From: CAZVFX01 sp964626565
GTDB taxonomy: Bacteria > Myxococcota_A > UBA9042 > CAIXZC01
Length of the DNA: 64,000 bases
Direction: 5' to 3'
Assembly: GCA_964626565.1 (NCBI GenBank)
Contig: CAZVFX010000013.1
Location: 22,593-86,592, forward strand
In this document: positions 34,931 to 43,898 of the stretch, piece after piece
Layout of the letters: each line of letters begins with the position of its first letter
Numbering within the stretch: position 1 is the stretch's first letter
Program-made: the position numbers and the translations under genes
Notes under the pieces: model-generated
Told to the model about the DNA's origin: nothing
The model's input: the letters and a program-made list of their open reading frames with translations, nothing else
Database searches by the model: none

Positions 34931-36754
34931 CTACTTCATGGGTGCGCCATAGATTCGGGGCGCCATATCTCTCAGCAGAGGCGGGGCGTTCTGGATCAGC
35001 AGGGGAACGAGAGTATCCGCCACCAGGAAACGATCAATCGGGGCCTCCGGCTCCAGAATCAGCATGTCCACCCCCGCGGCCTGGAACAACTCAAACCCTT
35101 CCGGGAGCGAGGCTTTGTCCACGAACGGTTTCCGCTCGTACAACTCGTCCCCGGTGATCCAGCGATAGTAATCTCCGTATCCCTTCTGCTCGAACGAAGG
35201 CAGCCAGTAGAGCAGGCAGTAGACCCTTCCGGTCACCGGCCCGGGCCGAGAGAGGAATCTTTCCACCGTCATGAACTCGTCGGGCCGGAGTCTCTCTATG
35301 TCACTATCGATGGTCTGGAAATACGCCCACACCAGCAGGTGGTGACGCCAGTTGGGCTCCTCGGGTATCCACGGCACCACCAGAGCCGCACCCCTCAGTT
35401 GGTTCGCCGCGTAGAAATTCAACGGCACCAGGTGCTCCCCGTAGTTCATGAACACCACGTCCCCTTCTGCCAACGGATTTTCGGCGAAATAATCCGCCAC
35501 TGCGGGCAGGTCTTCCCCGTAGTAGAGTCTTGTGTCTCTTGCGAAATAGCGGGAGATCTGCCCGGCATCCGCGGCGGCCTGCGCCCCCAGCGCCACCACC
35601 GTCGCGATGACAATCGTCCTGGTTGCACTCCGGCTGCGACCAGCGCTCCTCTTGCCGAGGGAGAGCACGCGATCCAGCAGGCCCGGTAGCGCAGCCGCCC
35701 CTGCACCCACCCCCAATGCGAAAGGCACGAGGCAGGGCAGCAGATGGTACATCTCAAACCGGGCCACCCCGCCGAACGTCATGATGACGTAGAGCATAAT
35801 AGACGGCCCCAGCAGCCAGGTGAGCACCAGCAGCGCTCGCCACATCCCCTTCCGCCAAAGGTCGACAATTCCCACCACGAACAGGGCGGAAATAACGGTG
35901 CGGAACAACACCTTTCCCCCAGCCAGTTCCGCCCAAAACAGTTTCAGCAGGAAGAAGTCCTGAAACTCAGCCTCCATCCCTACCGGGTGCCGGGTTACGG
36001 TGAATGCATAGCCGTAGTCTGCAATCACGTAGAACTGCAGCGCACACAAAGGAAGCGCCAGCAGAGCAGGAAACATGTATCTTTTGACCAGCTCTTCCGC
36101 TGTTGTCTTGCCGTCAACGGCCACCGCCTGCCCGACACGCCACCCCGGCCAGAACGCAAGCCCCACGAAAAATGCCCCCTGAATGACCAGGTACACTCCT
36201 CCCACTGCATGGGACAGGCCGGTAAGCGCGGCGGCAGGCACAAACGCCAGCGCCCACACCCGGTTCTGGTGTAAAAAAACCTCAATCATGGCCAGCCAGG
36301 AAAGGGCGAAGAAGAAGGTGAGGTACGAAACCGCCCGCGCATCCTGGGAATGGTAGATGTGAAAAAAACTCACCGCCAGCACCGCGGCGCCCGCGACCCC
36401 TGCAGCCCGGCTGCCGAGCCGCTGACCCAACCGATACACCACCGGAATGGTAAGCACACCGGTGATCGCGGCCAGCAGGCGGTGGTGAAACTCCAGCGGC
36501 TCCAGCCCCCACGAATACACCAGGTGGTGCCAGAAGAAACCCACCGCATCGGTTCCGGAATCAACGAGTTGAGCGAGGAACCGGTCGGAGCGGGCCGCGA
36601 CGATTTCCTGGATCTCCCCCAGCCAGAACGGTTTTTGACCCAAGCGGAAGAAACGCAACCCGGCAGCCAGCAGAGTGATCCCCGCCAACAGCCCCAGGCC
36701 TAGGTACCGTTCCACCCGGGAACTGCTGTCCTCTTCCCCACGGCTGTCTCCCAC
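34931..36754 (-). CDS. GT39/ArnT-like membrane glycosyltransferase
   Basis: The 607-residue integral membrane protein has about 10-12 hydrophobic segments and a first periplasmic loop with the acidic residue in FWLGE, as in GT-C enzymes that use polyprenyl-phosphate sugars. The C-terminal ~200 residues form a soluble domain ending DMAPRIYGAPMK. It would transfer a sugar from a lipid carrier to protein or envelope polymer outside the membrane; donor and acceptor are unknown. GTG at 36754 with GGGGAG upstream is preferred over an earlier GTG at 36805 that lies inside the preceding gene. It follows the 36781-37365 gene by 26 nt and may be in its operon. Confidence 0.85.
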   Translation of the reverse strand: MGDSRGEEDSSSRVERYLGLGLLAGITLLAAGLRFFRLGQKPFWLGEIQEIVAARSDRFLAQLVDSGTDAVGFFWHHLVYSWGLEPLEFHHRLLAAITGVLTIPVVYRLGQRLGSRAAGVAGAAVLAVSFFHIYHSQDARAVSYLTFFFALSWLAMIEVFLHQNRVWALAFVPAAALTGLSHAVGGVYLVIQGAFFVGLAFWPGWRVGQAVAVDGKTTAEELVKRYMFPALLALPLCALQFYVIADYGYAFTVTRHPVGMEAEFQDFFLLKLFWAELAGGKVLFRTVISALFVVGIVDLWRKGMWRALLVLTWLLGPSIMLYVIMTFGGVARFEMYHLLPCLVPFALGVGAGAAALPGLLDRVLSLGKRSAGRSRSATRTIVIATVVALGAQAAADAGQISRYFARDTRLYYGEDLPAVADYFAENPLAEGDVVFMNYGEHLVPLNFYAANQLRGAALVVPWIPEEPNWRHHLLVWAYFQTIDSDIERLRPDEFMTVERFLSRPGPVTGRVYCLLYWLPSFEQKGYGDYYRWITGDELYERKPFVDKASLPEGFELFQAAGVDMLILEPEAPIDRFLVADTLVPLLIQNAPPLLRDMAPRIYGAPMK

Positions 36755-36780
36755 TGGGCTCCCCGTGCTGACGAAAGATG

Positions 36781-37365
36781 CTACTCCACGCTGACCACTA
36801 CCCACTTACCGCGGATCTTCGTGAAATGAAGGATCAGTTCCTCCCGCACTTCCTCTTCCCCGGCGGCTGCGCCTTTGGCGAGAAAATCGGCCCACAACTC
36901 GCAGGTCTGAAAATCCTTTTCCTTGCCGAAATCGAGTTGACGGAAGGTCAACTTCGCCTCCTTCATCTTCTCCGACTTCTTGGTGAAATTCTCACGCAAC
37001 CCGTCGACGTATTCCTGCCACCCCCGCGCCGCAATTTCTATGCTGTGGACCTTCTCGTAGAAGTGAGAGTAACGTTTGCGGTCAACCATGAGCTTCTTTT
37101 CGAAAAGCTCGAAATCCTTCGCCGCAATCGCGTCCGCTACCTTCTGTGCGGCCGCCATAAGGGACTTGTCCTTGTTGTTCTTCGCCTCAATAGCCGGTCG
37201 TACAACTTTCGGCGCCGGTTCTTCTGCCTCTGCCGGGGCCGGTTCTTCTGCCTTTGCCGGGGCCGGTTCTTCTGCCTTTGGAGTCTGGGCAGATGCGGGG
37301 GCGGTCAACAGGATCACAGTGGCTGCAGCTACGGCAGCAAAGACACATTTTCCAGTCATCATCAC
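36781..37365 (-). CDS. Small exported protein with EEPAPA repeats
   Basis: GTG at 37365 is 8 nt after GGAGG; ATG at 37362 is the alternative. The ~194-residue product has a signal peptide ending at ASA and three copies of an AEEPAPA-type repeat. The remaining ~150-residue helical/beta domain (MVDRKRYSHFYEKVHSIEI, LILHFTKIRGKWVVVSVE) may be an NTF2-like fold. It sits upstream of the glycosyltransferase gene. Function unknown. Confidence 0.75.
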   Translation of the reverse strand: MMMTGKCVFAAVAAATVILLTAPASAQTPKAEEPAPAKAEEPAPAEAEEPAPKVVRPAIEAKNNKDKSLMAAAQKVADAIAAKDFELFEKKLMVDRKRYSHFYEKVHSIEIAARGWQEYVDGLRENFTKKSEKMKEAKLTFRQLDFGKEKDFQTCELWADFLAKGAAAGEEEVREELILHFTKIRGKWVVVSVE

Positions 37366-37408
37366 GAGGTGGTCCTCCACATTGTCGCCAGCGGCACAAC
37401 CGCGAGTA

Positions 37409-37435
37409 TTGCGGCTGGTCCGTTCGTGCTATAAT
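37409..37435 (+). promoter_or_regulatory. Candidate promoter for the LETM1-like gene
   Basis: A perfect -10 TATAAT (37430-37435) has a TTGCGG 15 nt upstream; the spacing is short. The transcript start would be ~36 nt before the ATG at 37478. Confidence 0.5.
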
Positions 37436-37462
37436 GATAGGAGGCGGGCGGAGAAAACACAA
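37434..37462 (-). promoter_or_regulatory. Candidate promoter for the EEPAPA-repeat/glycosyltransferase genes
   Basis: TTGTGT and TATCAT on the minus strand are separated by 17 nt. The -10 overlaps the plus-strand TATAAT, giving two overlapping divergent promoters. Confidence 0.45.
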
Positions 37463-37477
37463 CAGGGATGTAGAGTC

Positions 37478-38419
37478 ATGCTCGGGGGAACGGAAAGGGT
37501 TGGCAGACTAGAACGGGTGGTGCGCCGTCTGCGTCGGCGGGGGTTGGACGAAGCCGCCGATAAGGTAGAGAGTCTGTCGAGCCGGTTCCGATCCGCGGTC
37601 AATGCCTCATCGTGGTTCGCACGTAAGCGCGGGCGTTTCGCAGTGGTGATGCGCCGCCACATATTGAACGCGGAAAAAGAGGTGAAGGAGACAGCCCACC
37701 TACTCGACGTGGCCCGCCGCCTGCTGGTGGACAGAGAGCCGGTCTCCGACGAGGACCGGACCCTGGCCCGGGAGCAGTTCCTCGATCTGCTGAAGACTGT
37801 TCCCGCTTCCGCAGTACTGGCGGGAACCTTCCTCATTCCCGTCCCCGGCGCCCAGCCGGTGCTGGCGCCTATCCTCATGGACAGGCTCGGGCTGCTCCCT
37901 TCGGCCTGGACCGAATCGGAAGCGGAGAAAGACCTGCGCGACCTTGTCCGCACCGCGGCAAGTCACGGTTTGACCGACGTTGCCGAGGATCTCCGGGAGG
38001 TTCTCGCCAGGCTTCGTATCGATAAGACGAAAGTCGACCGCCTGGCCCGGTACGTGAAAAGGAACCCCGAGTGGAACGTCTTCTTCGATGAAGACTTCGA
38101 CCAGAAGATAAGCCAGGAGGAGCTGATTTCGCTGCTGCGCAGGATCCAGGTCACCGGGCTCGAGGCAGGAGCGGCAGGAGAGGTGAAAGAGTGGTACATC
38201 TACTACACCGACACTGGAAACTTCGATGCCCAGCGCACCACCGAGTTCTTTCTGCAGTACGGCGGCGACACGGTCAAAGGCCCGTACACGTTTTCAACCA
38301 TTACCGGCCGCTACGCTCAGTGGCCCAACGTCCTGGTGCGCCGAGGCGAGGAAGGGTGGTGGGTGCCCCTGTGGGCCCTGCTGGAAGAGATGTATGGCAT
38401 CACCATAGCCACGCCCTGA
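37478..38419 (+). CDS. LETM1-like protein with possible GYF_2-type C-terminus
   Basis: ATG at 37478 starts a 313-residue basic protein. Residues ~60-150 resemble the LETM1 ribosome-binding-like domain: a long helical segment, LREQFLDLL-like residues, then the LIPVPGAQPVLAPIL Pro-rich hydrophobic segment and LPSAW. The C-terminal ~70 residues (WYIYYTDTGNF, GPYTFSTITGRY, WVPLWALLEE) resemble a GYF_2/DUF4339 domain. LETM1 proteins are best known as mitochondrial cation-homeostasis and ribosome-interacting proteins; bacterial relatives are mostly uncharacterised. There is no signal peptide. Its stop directly abuts the convergent queA stop. Confidence 0.75.
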   Translation: MLGGTERVGRLERVVRRLRRRGLDEAADKVESLSSRFRSAVNASSWFARKRGRFAVVMRRHILNAEKEVKETAHLLDVARRLLVDREPVSDEDRTLAREQFLDLLKTVPASAVLAGTFLIPVPGAQPVLAPILMDRLGLLPSAWTESEAEKDLRDLVRTAASHGLTDVAEDLREVLARLRIDKTKVDRLARYVKRNPEWNVFFDEDFDQKISQEELISLLRRIQVTGLEAGAAGEVKEWYIYYTDTGNFDAQRTTEFFLQYGGDTVKGPYTFSTITGRYAQWPNVLVRRGEEGWWVPLWALLEEMYGITIATP

Positions 38420-39460
38420 TCATAGCAGCAGCATGCAGTCACCGTAGCTGTAGAAACGGTAGCGTTCCCGCACCGCTTCTTCATACGCTCCCATTACCCG
38501 GTCCCGCCCCGCCAGCGCCGAAACCAGCATCAGTAACGTCGAGCCGGGAAGGTGGAAGTTCGTCAGCAGCCGGTCCACCGCCTGAAACCGGAAACCCGGA
38601 TAGATAAACAGCTCGCTGTACCCCGGCCCGGCCGCGATCTTGCCGCCACCTTCCCGCGCTGCGGACTCAAGGCACCTGACGGTGGTGGTGCCTACGGCCA
38701 GCACCGGCCGTCTGTCGCGGCGGGCCGCATTCACCGCGGCAGCCGTTTCCTCCGGCACCGTGTAGTGCTCCCCTTCCATTTGGTGGCTTTCCACCGTCTC
38801 CACCCGTACCGGCTGGAAGGTGCCCGGACCCACGTGCAAAGTCACCGGGGCCAACCCGCAGCCCAGCTTCCGCACGGACTCCCTCACAGCGGGGGAAAAA
38901 TGTAGACCCGCGGTAGGTGCGGCCACCGACCCGGGCTCACGGGCAAAGATGGTCTGATAGCGCTCACGATCCGCCGCGTCGTCGGCTAGCGCCTCCCGCC
39001 GAATGTAAGGCGGCAGCGGTGTGGACCCTTCCCGGTGGAACAGCTCCATCAAGTCGGTGCCTTCCGGTGCCCTCAGGGTCGCTCTTCCTCCTCCCAACAG
39101 CTCTTCCACCCTCAGTTTGATGCCGGTTCTCGCCAGGGTCAGTTCGGCTCCGGGGGCAACCCCCTTTGAACTGCGGGTCATGGCGGCAAAGACCGCGTCG
39201 GGACACACCTTCAGCGCCAGCAGTTCCACTCGTCCGCCGGTATTCTTTCGAGCCCACAAGCGGGCCGGGAATACCCGCGTGTCGTTGAAGACGATCAGTT
39301 CGTCACCGGAAAGCAGGGACGGCAGATCCACAAATCTGCGGTGGTGGAGGCGGTCCCCCTTTCGGTCCAATACCAGCATGCGGGCGCCGTCACGAGATTC
39401 CGGCGGCTCCTGGGCAATGAGTTCTTCGGGAAGGTCGTATTCGAATTGGGAGCGCTTCAC
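38420..39460 (-). CDS. queA: S-adenosylmethionine:tRNA ribosyltransferase-isomerase
   Basis: QueA converts preQ1 in tRNA to epoxyqueuosine using SAM as ribosyl donor. The 346-residue protein begins with the typical DLPEELIAQEP and contains FNDTRVFPARL, PTAGLHFS, LHVGPGTFQPV, EGEHYT and the terminal FHLPGSTLLMLV. GTG at 39460 is the start, 7 nt after the glyA stop, so glyA and queA are probably co-transcribed. The end abuts the LETM1-like gene with no spacer. Confidence 0.96.
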   Translation of the reverse strand: MKRSQFEYDLPEELIAQEPPESRDGARMLVLDRKGDRLHHRRFVDLPSLLSGDELIVFNDTRVFPARLWARKNTGGRVELLALKVCPDAVFAAMTRSSKGVAPGAELTLARTGIKLRVEELLGGGRATLRAPEGTDLMELFHREGSTPLPPYIRREALADDAADRERYQTIFAREPGSVAAPTAGLHFSPAVRESVRKLGCGLAPVTLHVGPGTFQPVRVETVESHQMEGEHYTVPEETAAAVNAARRDRRPVLAVGTTTVRCLESAAREGGGKIAAGPGYSELFIYPGFRFQAVDRLLTNFHLPGSTLLMLVSALAGRDRVMGAYEEAVRERYRFYSYGDCMLLL

Positions 39461-39467
39461 TGGCGGC

Positions 39468-40724
39468 TCACGGCACGCGGATGCCGGGCGGGGGAAAGGC
39501 CTGGCAGAATTCGGCCACTTCCGCCTTGATGCCGGCCTGTGCCTCGCGGTTCTTCTTTACCTCGACAGCACGGTCGATGAAGTCGGCAATCGCGGTCATT
39601 TCGGCCTCTTTCATCCCTCGGGATGTGACTGCCGGTGTGCCGATGCGAATGCCGCTGGGGTCGAAAGGTTTGCGCGGGTCGAAGGGGATCGTGTTCATGT
39701 TGCAAACGATTCCGCATCGGTCGAGCACCTTGGCCAACTTCCGGCCCCTGGTTCCGCGGCTGGTCGCGTCGATGAGGATCAGGTGGTTGTCGGTGCCGCC
39801 GGTCATCAATTTGAAACCCTTTTCGCACAGTGCGTCGGACAGCGCTTTTGCGTTCTTCACAATCTGTGCGCCGTACGCCTTGAATTCGGGGGTGGCAGCT
39901 TCTTTCAGAGCCACCGCGATCGCAGCGGTGGTGTGGTTGTGGGGCCCACCCTGCAGTCCCGGGAAAACCGCACGGTCGATCTGGTCGGCCACCTCCTCCT
40001 TGCACATGAGCATGCCGCCCCGAGGCCCGCGCAAAGTCTTGTGGGTCGTGGTGGAAACCACGTCGGCGTACGGAACCGGGCTCGGGTGCTCACCCGCGGC
40101 AATGAGGCCCGCAATGTGCGCAATATCGGCCAGGAAGTATGCCCCCACCTCTTTGGCGATGGAACCGAATACGTCGAAATGGATCGTACGCGGGTAGGCA
40201 GTCGCACCCGCGACGATGAGTTTGGGCCGAACCTTCTTCGCCAAATCTCTTAGCGCGTCGTAGTCCAGCCGCTGGTCTTCCTCGCTCACCGTGTATTGCA
40301 CCGAGTTATAGTATGCCCCGGTAATGCTGACGTCCCATCCGTGAGTCAGGTGGCCGCCGTGGTACAGATGCATGCCCATGACGGTGTCACCCGGTTTCAG
40401 CAGCGCAAAGTAGACGCCGAGGTTGGCGGGAGAACCGCTGTACGGCTGCACATTGGCGCGGTCTGCACCGAACAGTTCGCAGGCCCGCGTCTTGGCCAAC
40501 TCCTCCACCTGGTCGATGACCTTCTGACCCTCGTAGTAGCGCTTGCCCGCATACCCTTCCGAGTATTTGTTGGTGAGCACGGAACCGGTCGCTTCCAGCA
40601 CCGCGTCGGAGACGTAGTTTTCCGACGGTATCAATCGAATGGCCTCGAACTGCCGAACTTCCTCCTGCTCCACCAGCCCGCAAACCTCAGGATCAACCTT
40701 CCTCAAGCTCTCCAAATGGTGCAT
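39468..40724 (-). CDS. glyA: Serine hydroxymethyltransferase
   Basis: This PLP enzyme interconverts serine and glycine with tetrahydrofolate. The 418-residue protein has IRLIPSENYVSDAVLEATGS, NVQPYSGSPAN, the PLP-Lys motif STTTHKTLRGPRGG near residue 230, and RIGTPAVTSRG. GGAGGGG lies ~7 nt before the ATG and a promoter lies at 40786-40758. It heads the glyA-queA transcript. Confidence 0.97.
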   Translation of the reverse strand: MHHLESLRKVDPEVCGLVEQEEVRQFEAIRLIPSENYVSDAVLEATGSVLTNKYSEGYAGKRYYEGQKVIDQVEELAKTRACELFGADRANVQPYSGSPANLGVYFALLKPGDTVMGMHLYHGGHLTHGWDVSITGAYYNSVQYTVSEEDQRLDYDALRDLAKKVRPKLIVAGATAYPRTIHFDVFGSIAKEVGAYFLADIAHIAGLIAAGEHPSPVPYADVVSTTTHKTLRGPRGGMLMCKEEVADQIDRAVFPGLQGGPHNHTTAAIAVALKEAATPEFKAYGAQIVKNAKALSDALCEKGFKLMTGGTDNHLILIDATSRGTRGRKLAKVLDRCGIVCNMNTIPFDPRKPFDPSGIRIGTPAVTSRGMKEAEMTAIADFIDRAVEVKKNREAQAGIKAEVAEFCQAFPPPGIRVP

Positions 40725-40757
40725 TTTTCACCCCTCCAAGCAACCAGAACGAAGCCA

Positions 40758-40786
40758 AAACTACCTCAGTTGAATTTGCCAGTCAA
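40758..40786 (-). promoter_or_regulatory. Sigma70-type promoter for glyA-queA
   Basis: TTGACT and TAGTTT on the minus strand are separated by 17 nt, about 34 nt upstream of the glyA ATG. Confidence 0.6.
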
Positions 40787-40808
40787 TAGACTCGCCGGGA
40801 TACCGATG

Positions 40809-40837
40809 TTGACTATCTGCATTTGAATGCATAAAAT
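40809..40837 (+). promoter_or_regulatory. Strong sigma70-type promoter for vapBC-like genes
   Basis: TTGACT and TAAAAT are separated by exactly 17 nt, about 35 nt upstream of the antitoxin ATG. The spacer contains an inverted repeat. Confidence 0.7.
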
Positions 40838-40847
40838 GGAAATGCAT
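40819..40847 (+). promoter_or_regulatory. Probable autoregulatory operator of the toxin-antitoxin pair
   Basis: The spacer and -10 region hold GCATT-TG-AATGC (40819-40830) and two ATGCAT palindromes (40827-40832 and 40842-40847) about 15 nt apart. RHH antitoxins usually bind such paired inverted repeats over their own promoter. Confidence 0.5.
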
Positions 40848-40871
40848 GGAAGTGTACTTGCTGGAGGGGAC

Positions 40872-41126
40872 ATGAGAACGACGGTGGAGATACCTGATCG
40901 GCTTCGCGCAGCACTGCACGCGACGGCTGCACAACGAGGGTACAGGGGTTTTTCGAAACTTGTCGAGGAGGCGCTGGACCTCTATTTTGCCCGGCTGGCG
41001 GAGACGGACGAACAGCTTGCTCTTGTCGTCGGGCTGAAAGGGAGCTGGAGTGATGAGGACGCAGATGAGGCCAGGGATGTCATCCGGGACCTGCGTGAAC
41101 TGTGGAACGAAGGGGCGAAGTCGTGA
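40872..41126 (+). CDS. Ribbon-helix-helix-type antitoxin (VapB-like)
   Basis: ATG at 40872 with GGAGG just upstream. The 84-residue protein begins MRTTVEIPDRLRAALHATAA, a ribbon-helix-helix-like N-terminus, then an acidic C-terminal tail suited to wrapping a toxin. It should neutralise the PIN toxin encoded next and repress the shared promoter. The stop overlaps the toxin GTG by 4 nt. Confidence 0.85.
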   Translation: MRTTVEIPDRLRAALHATAAQRGYRGFSKLVEEALDLYFARLAETDEQLALVVGLKGSWSDEDADEARDVIRDLRELWNEGAKS

Positions 41127-41536
41127 GACCGCACAATCACCCAGGCGCGGTGGTTGCCGACACGGATGTGATCATCGATTTCCTCAACGGCCGCGAGCCG
41201 GCTGCGGGGAAGGTCGAGCGCCTGTTGGCCGAGCGACGTCTTGCCATCGCGGCCGTGACTCTTTTTGAATTGAGGGCCGGCGTGGCCTCTACTCGCCGAC
41301 TGGCAGCCATAGACAGTTTGTGCGGATTTGTGTCGGTCATACCTTTTTCGGCCAAAGAGGCCGCAGTTGCGGCAGAACTCTACACGCTTCTGAAGGGGAG
41401 GGGAAAGCTCATGGAAATCAACGACCTTCTAATTGGGGCTACCGCCCTGGCCAGCCGCCTGGAGTTGTTCACGGGAAATGTCCGTCATTTCAGCCGGCTT
41501 CGCGGCTTGAGGCTGTGGGACGCCGACTCATCTTGA
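41123..41536 (+). CDS. VapC-family PIN-domain ribonuclease toxin
   Basis: The 137-residue PIN protein has the acidic cluster for metal-dependent RNase activity: D13 and D15 in ADTDVIID, E49 in TLFELRAG, D101 in EINDLLIG, and N119 in TGNVRHF. All expected residues are present, so it looks intact. GTG at 41123 overlaps the antitoxin stop, with AAGGGG upstream. VapC toxins cleave tRNA or rRNA; the target is unknown. Confidence 0.9.
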   Translation: MRPHNHPGAVVADTDVIIDFLNGREPAAGKVERLLAERRLAIAAVTLFELRAGVASTRRLAAIDSLCGFVSVIPFSAKEAAVAAELYTLLKGRGKLMEINDLLIGATALASRLELFTGNVRHFSRLRGLRLWDADSS

Positions 41537-41564
41537 TAATTGAAAATTGAGCATTGATAATTGA
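41533..41564. repeat. Two copies of an AT-rich 11-mer
   Basis: TTGATAATTGA occurs at 41533-41543 and again at 41554-41564, with further AATTGA variants between, in the short gap after the toxin gene. No function is evident. Confidence 0.5.
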
Positions 41565-41573
41565 GAATTGCCC

Positions 41574-43898
41574 CTAAATCTTCCCCAACGCCTTCAGCAC
41601 CGACTCGGCGGTGAACGGTGACTTGGTCAGCCGGACTCCCACCGCGTCGTAGATTGCATTTGCGATGGCGGGCACGGGGCCGTTGATGCCGATTTCACTC
41701 ACGCTCTTGGCGCCGTAGGGGCCGGTGGGCTCCCAGGTGGGAACCAGAATGGTCTTCAATTCCGGCAGGTCGGCGGTACCGAAAATCTTGTAGTAGTTGA
41801 AATCGTCGTTGAGCATGCGCCCGCGCTTGTCGAAGATGAACTCTTCGGTCAAGGCGTAGGAGATGCCGTTGAGCACCGCCCCTTCCGTCTGGCCTTCGGC
41901 CAGCGCCGGATTGATCGCGGTGCCGCAATCCACCGCGGCTACATACTTCACCACGGTGACCACCCCGGTTTCGGTGTCCACCTCAACCTCTACGAAGTGG
42001 GCCGAAAACGGCGGCGGAGATTTCCGTGTGATGTGGGACGCGGTGCCCTGGATCTGCTCCTGGTCGGCTACGTAGAGGGAGTGGGTTCCCACCTCGGCAA
42101 AAGTGACCTTCTTGCCGCCGGGAGCACGGCACTCACTTTCTTCCAGTACAATCTCTTCGGCCGGGACCGAAAGCATGCTCGAAGCGAACTTCACGATCCT
42201 CTCTTTTGCGGCAGTGGCCGCCTTGATAACGGCCTGGCCGGTGAGGTACGTGGTGCTGGAAGCGTAGGCCCCAACATCAAATGGAGTGAAGTCGGTATCC
42301 GAAGAATAGACGTGGATCCGGGAGATGTCCGTTCCCAACACCTCGGCAGCCATTTGCGCCAGAATGGTGTCGCTGCCGGTGCCCAGGTCGGTGGCCCCCA
42401 GCATCATGTTGAACGCGCCGTCTTCGTTCATCTTCAAGTAGGCCGCACCCATGTCGATTTCGGGAATGCTGGAGCCTTGCATCAGGCAAGCCATGCCCAC
42501 GCCCCGCTTGATGGTGCCGGGCTGGTTTTTTGCCTTGCCCCGCTTGTTCCACCAGTCGATTTCCTTGGCGCCCAGCTCCATGCATTGGTCGAGGCCGCAG
42601 CTATCGATCAGTTGGGCGACCCCTTCCTTGCCTTCTCCCAGCGCCTCGAAAATCGGGCTGGTTTCGCCCACCTGGATGTGGTTGGTCTTGCGGAATTCCA
42701 ACGTTTCAATTCCGCACGCTTCGGCCAACTCGTCCATGAGGCATTCCAGCGGGAAGCAGGCCTGAGTGGCCCCATAGCCGCGATAGGCTCCGCCCACCGG
42801 CAGGTTGGTGTATACCGTGGTGCCCTCGAACCTGATGTTCTCCCATCGATACAACGGCAGGGTCTTGCTGCCCGAGTTGCAAATCACGGTGAGGGCATGG
42901 GAACCGTAGGCGCCGGTGTTCATGATGATCTTCAGCTCATAGCCCAGCAACCTGCCTTCCTTGCTGGCCCCGGCCTTGACGTTCATTATTTGCGGGTGCC
43001 TCGTACGGGAGGCGTAGAATTCCTCGGCGCGGCCGTACTCCAGCAGAACCGGCTTGCGGGTCTTCAAGGTGAGTGCCGCAGTGATATCTTCGAGCAGCAC
43101 CTCCTGCTTGGCCCCGAAACCGCCGCCGATGCGCGGTTTTATCACCCGGATGTTCGACACCGGAATTTCCAGCCGCTCGGCAACGATCCGCCTTACGTGG
43201 AAAGGCACCTGGGTGCTGGTGCGAATCACCAGTCGGCCCCGGTTGTCAAGATAGCTCAGCGTTACGTGGGGCTCCAGGGGACAGTGCTGGGCGTAGTGGA
43301 TTTCGAACTCCCGTTCCAACACCACGTCCGCCTCGGCGAACGCCTTGTCCACGTCTCCCACGTTGGCTGACACCGCGGATGCAATGTTCTTCTGCGGTTC
43401 GTAGGGAATCGGAATGATGACCCGGGCTTCAGGCTCATCGTGGATTACCGGCGCACCCTCTTTTTGCGCATCTCGCGCCTCGAGGACCGCGGGCAGTTGT
43501 TCATACTCTACATTGATCGAGTTCGCAGCCAGGCGCGCTATTTCAGGTGTGTCTGCAGCCACAGCCGCGACCCGGTCGCCTACGAACCGCACCTTTTTGT
43601 CGAGAGTGAAGGTGTCATAGGGGGACGGCTCCGGAAACCCCTGGCCCGCCGTGGTGTGGGCGACCCGAGGAAGGTCTTCGTGAGTCAGCACCGCCCTTAC
43701 CCCCGGCATTGCCAGGGCTGCAGAGGTGTCGATGCTCGTGAGGTTGGCGTGAGGGTAGGGGCTGAGCAGCAGGCAGGCGTACAGGGTGTCCGCCGGCAAC
43801 TCATCAGCGACGAATTTTTCCCTTCCTACCGCCAACGCGAGGCCGTCGGATTTCTTTACCGAGTGCCCCACTACTTTCAGATCTTTTGCGTCGCTCAT
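41574..43898 (-). CDS. Molybdenum hydroxylase large (Moco-binding) subunit
   Basis: The 774-residue subunit belongs to the xanthine dehydrogenase/aldehyde oxidase family. It has the N-terminal a/b hammerhead domain (VGREKFVADELPADTLYA), GGGFGAKQE, the GAYRGYGATQ loop, and near the C-terminus GAKSVSEIGING, where the Glu corresponds to the catalytic base of the family. With the iron-sulfur and FAD subunits it hydroxylates an aromatic, aldehyde or purine-like substrate; which one is not clear. ATG at 43898 has GGAGGGG upstream and overlaps the preceding stop by 4 nt. Confidence 0.93.
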   Translation of the reverse strand: MSDAKDLKVVGHSVKKSDGLALAVGREKFVADELPADTLYACLLLSPYPHANLTSIDTSAALAMPGVRAVLTHEDLPRVAHTTAGQGFPEPSPYDTFTLDKKVRFVGDRVAAVAADTPEIARLAANSINVEYEQLPAVLEARDAQKEGAPVIHDEPEARVIIPIPYEPQKNIASAVSANVGDVDKAFAEADVVLEREFEIHYAQHCPLEPHVTLSYLDNRGRLVIRTSTQVPFHVRRIVAERLEIPVSNIRVIKPRIGGGFGAKQEVLLEDITAALTLKTRKPVLLEYGRAEEFYASRTRHPQIMNVKAGASKEGRLLGYELKIIMNTGAYGSHALTVICNSGSKTLPLYRWENIRFEGTTVYTNLPVGGAYRGYGATQACFPLECLMDELAEACGIETLEFRKTNHIQVGETSPIFEALGEGKEGVAQLIDSCGLDQCMELGAKEIDWWNKRGKAKNQPGTIKRGVGMACLMQGSSIPEIDMGAAYLKMNEDGAFNMMLGATDLGTGSDTILAQMAAEVLGTDISRIHVYSSDTDFTPFDVGAYASSTTYLTGQAVIKAATAAKERIVKFASSMLSVPAEEIVLEESECRAPGGKKVTFAEVGTHSLYVADQEQIQGTASHITRKSPPPFSAHFVEVEVDTETGVVTVVKYVAAVDCGTAINPALAEGQTEGAVLNGISYALTEEFIFDKRGRMLNDDFNYYKIFGTADLPELKTILVPTWEPTGPYGAKSVSEIGINGPVPAIANAIYDAVGVRLTKSPFTAESVLKALGKI

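Noticed and set aside
34669..35157. Plus-strand frame of ~162 codons at the end of the glycosyltransferase
   Set aside because: It lies mostly antisense to the conserved C-terminus and has no ribosome-binding site or domain.
41997..43370. Plus-strand frame of ~457 codons antisense to the molybdenum hydroxylase large subunit
   Set aside because: The minus-strand gene has full family motifs; the plus frame has none.
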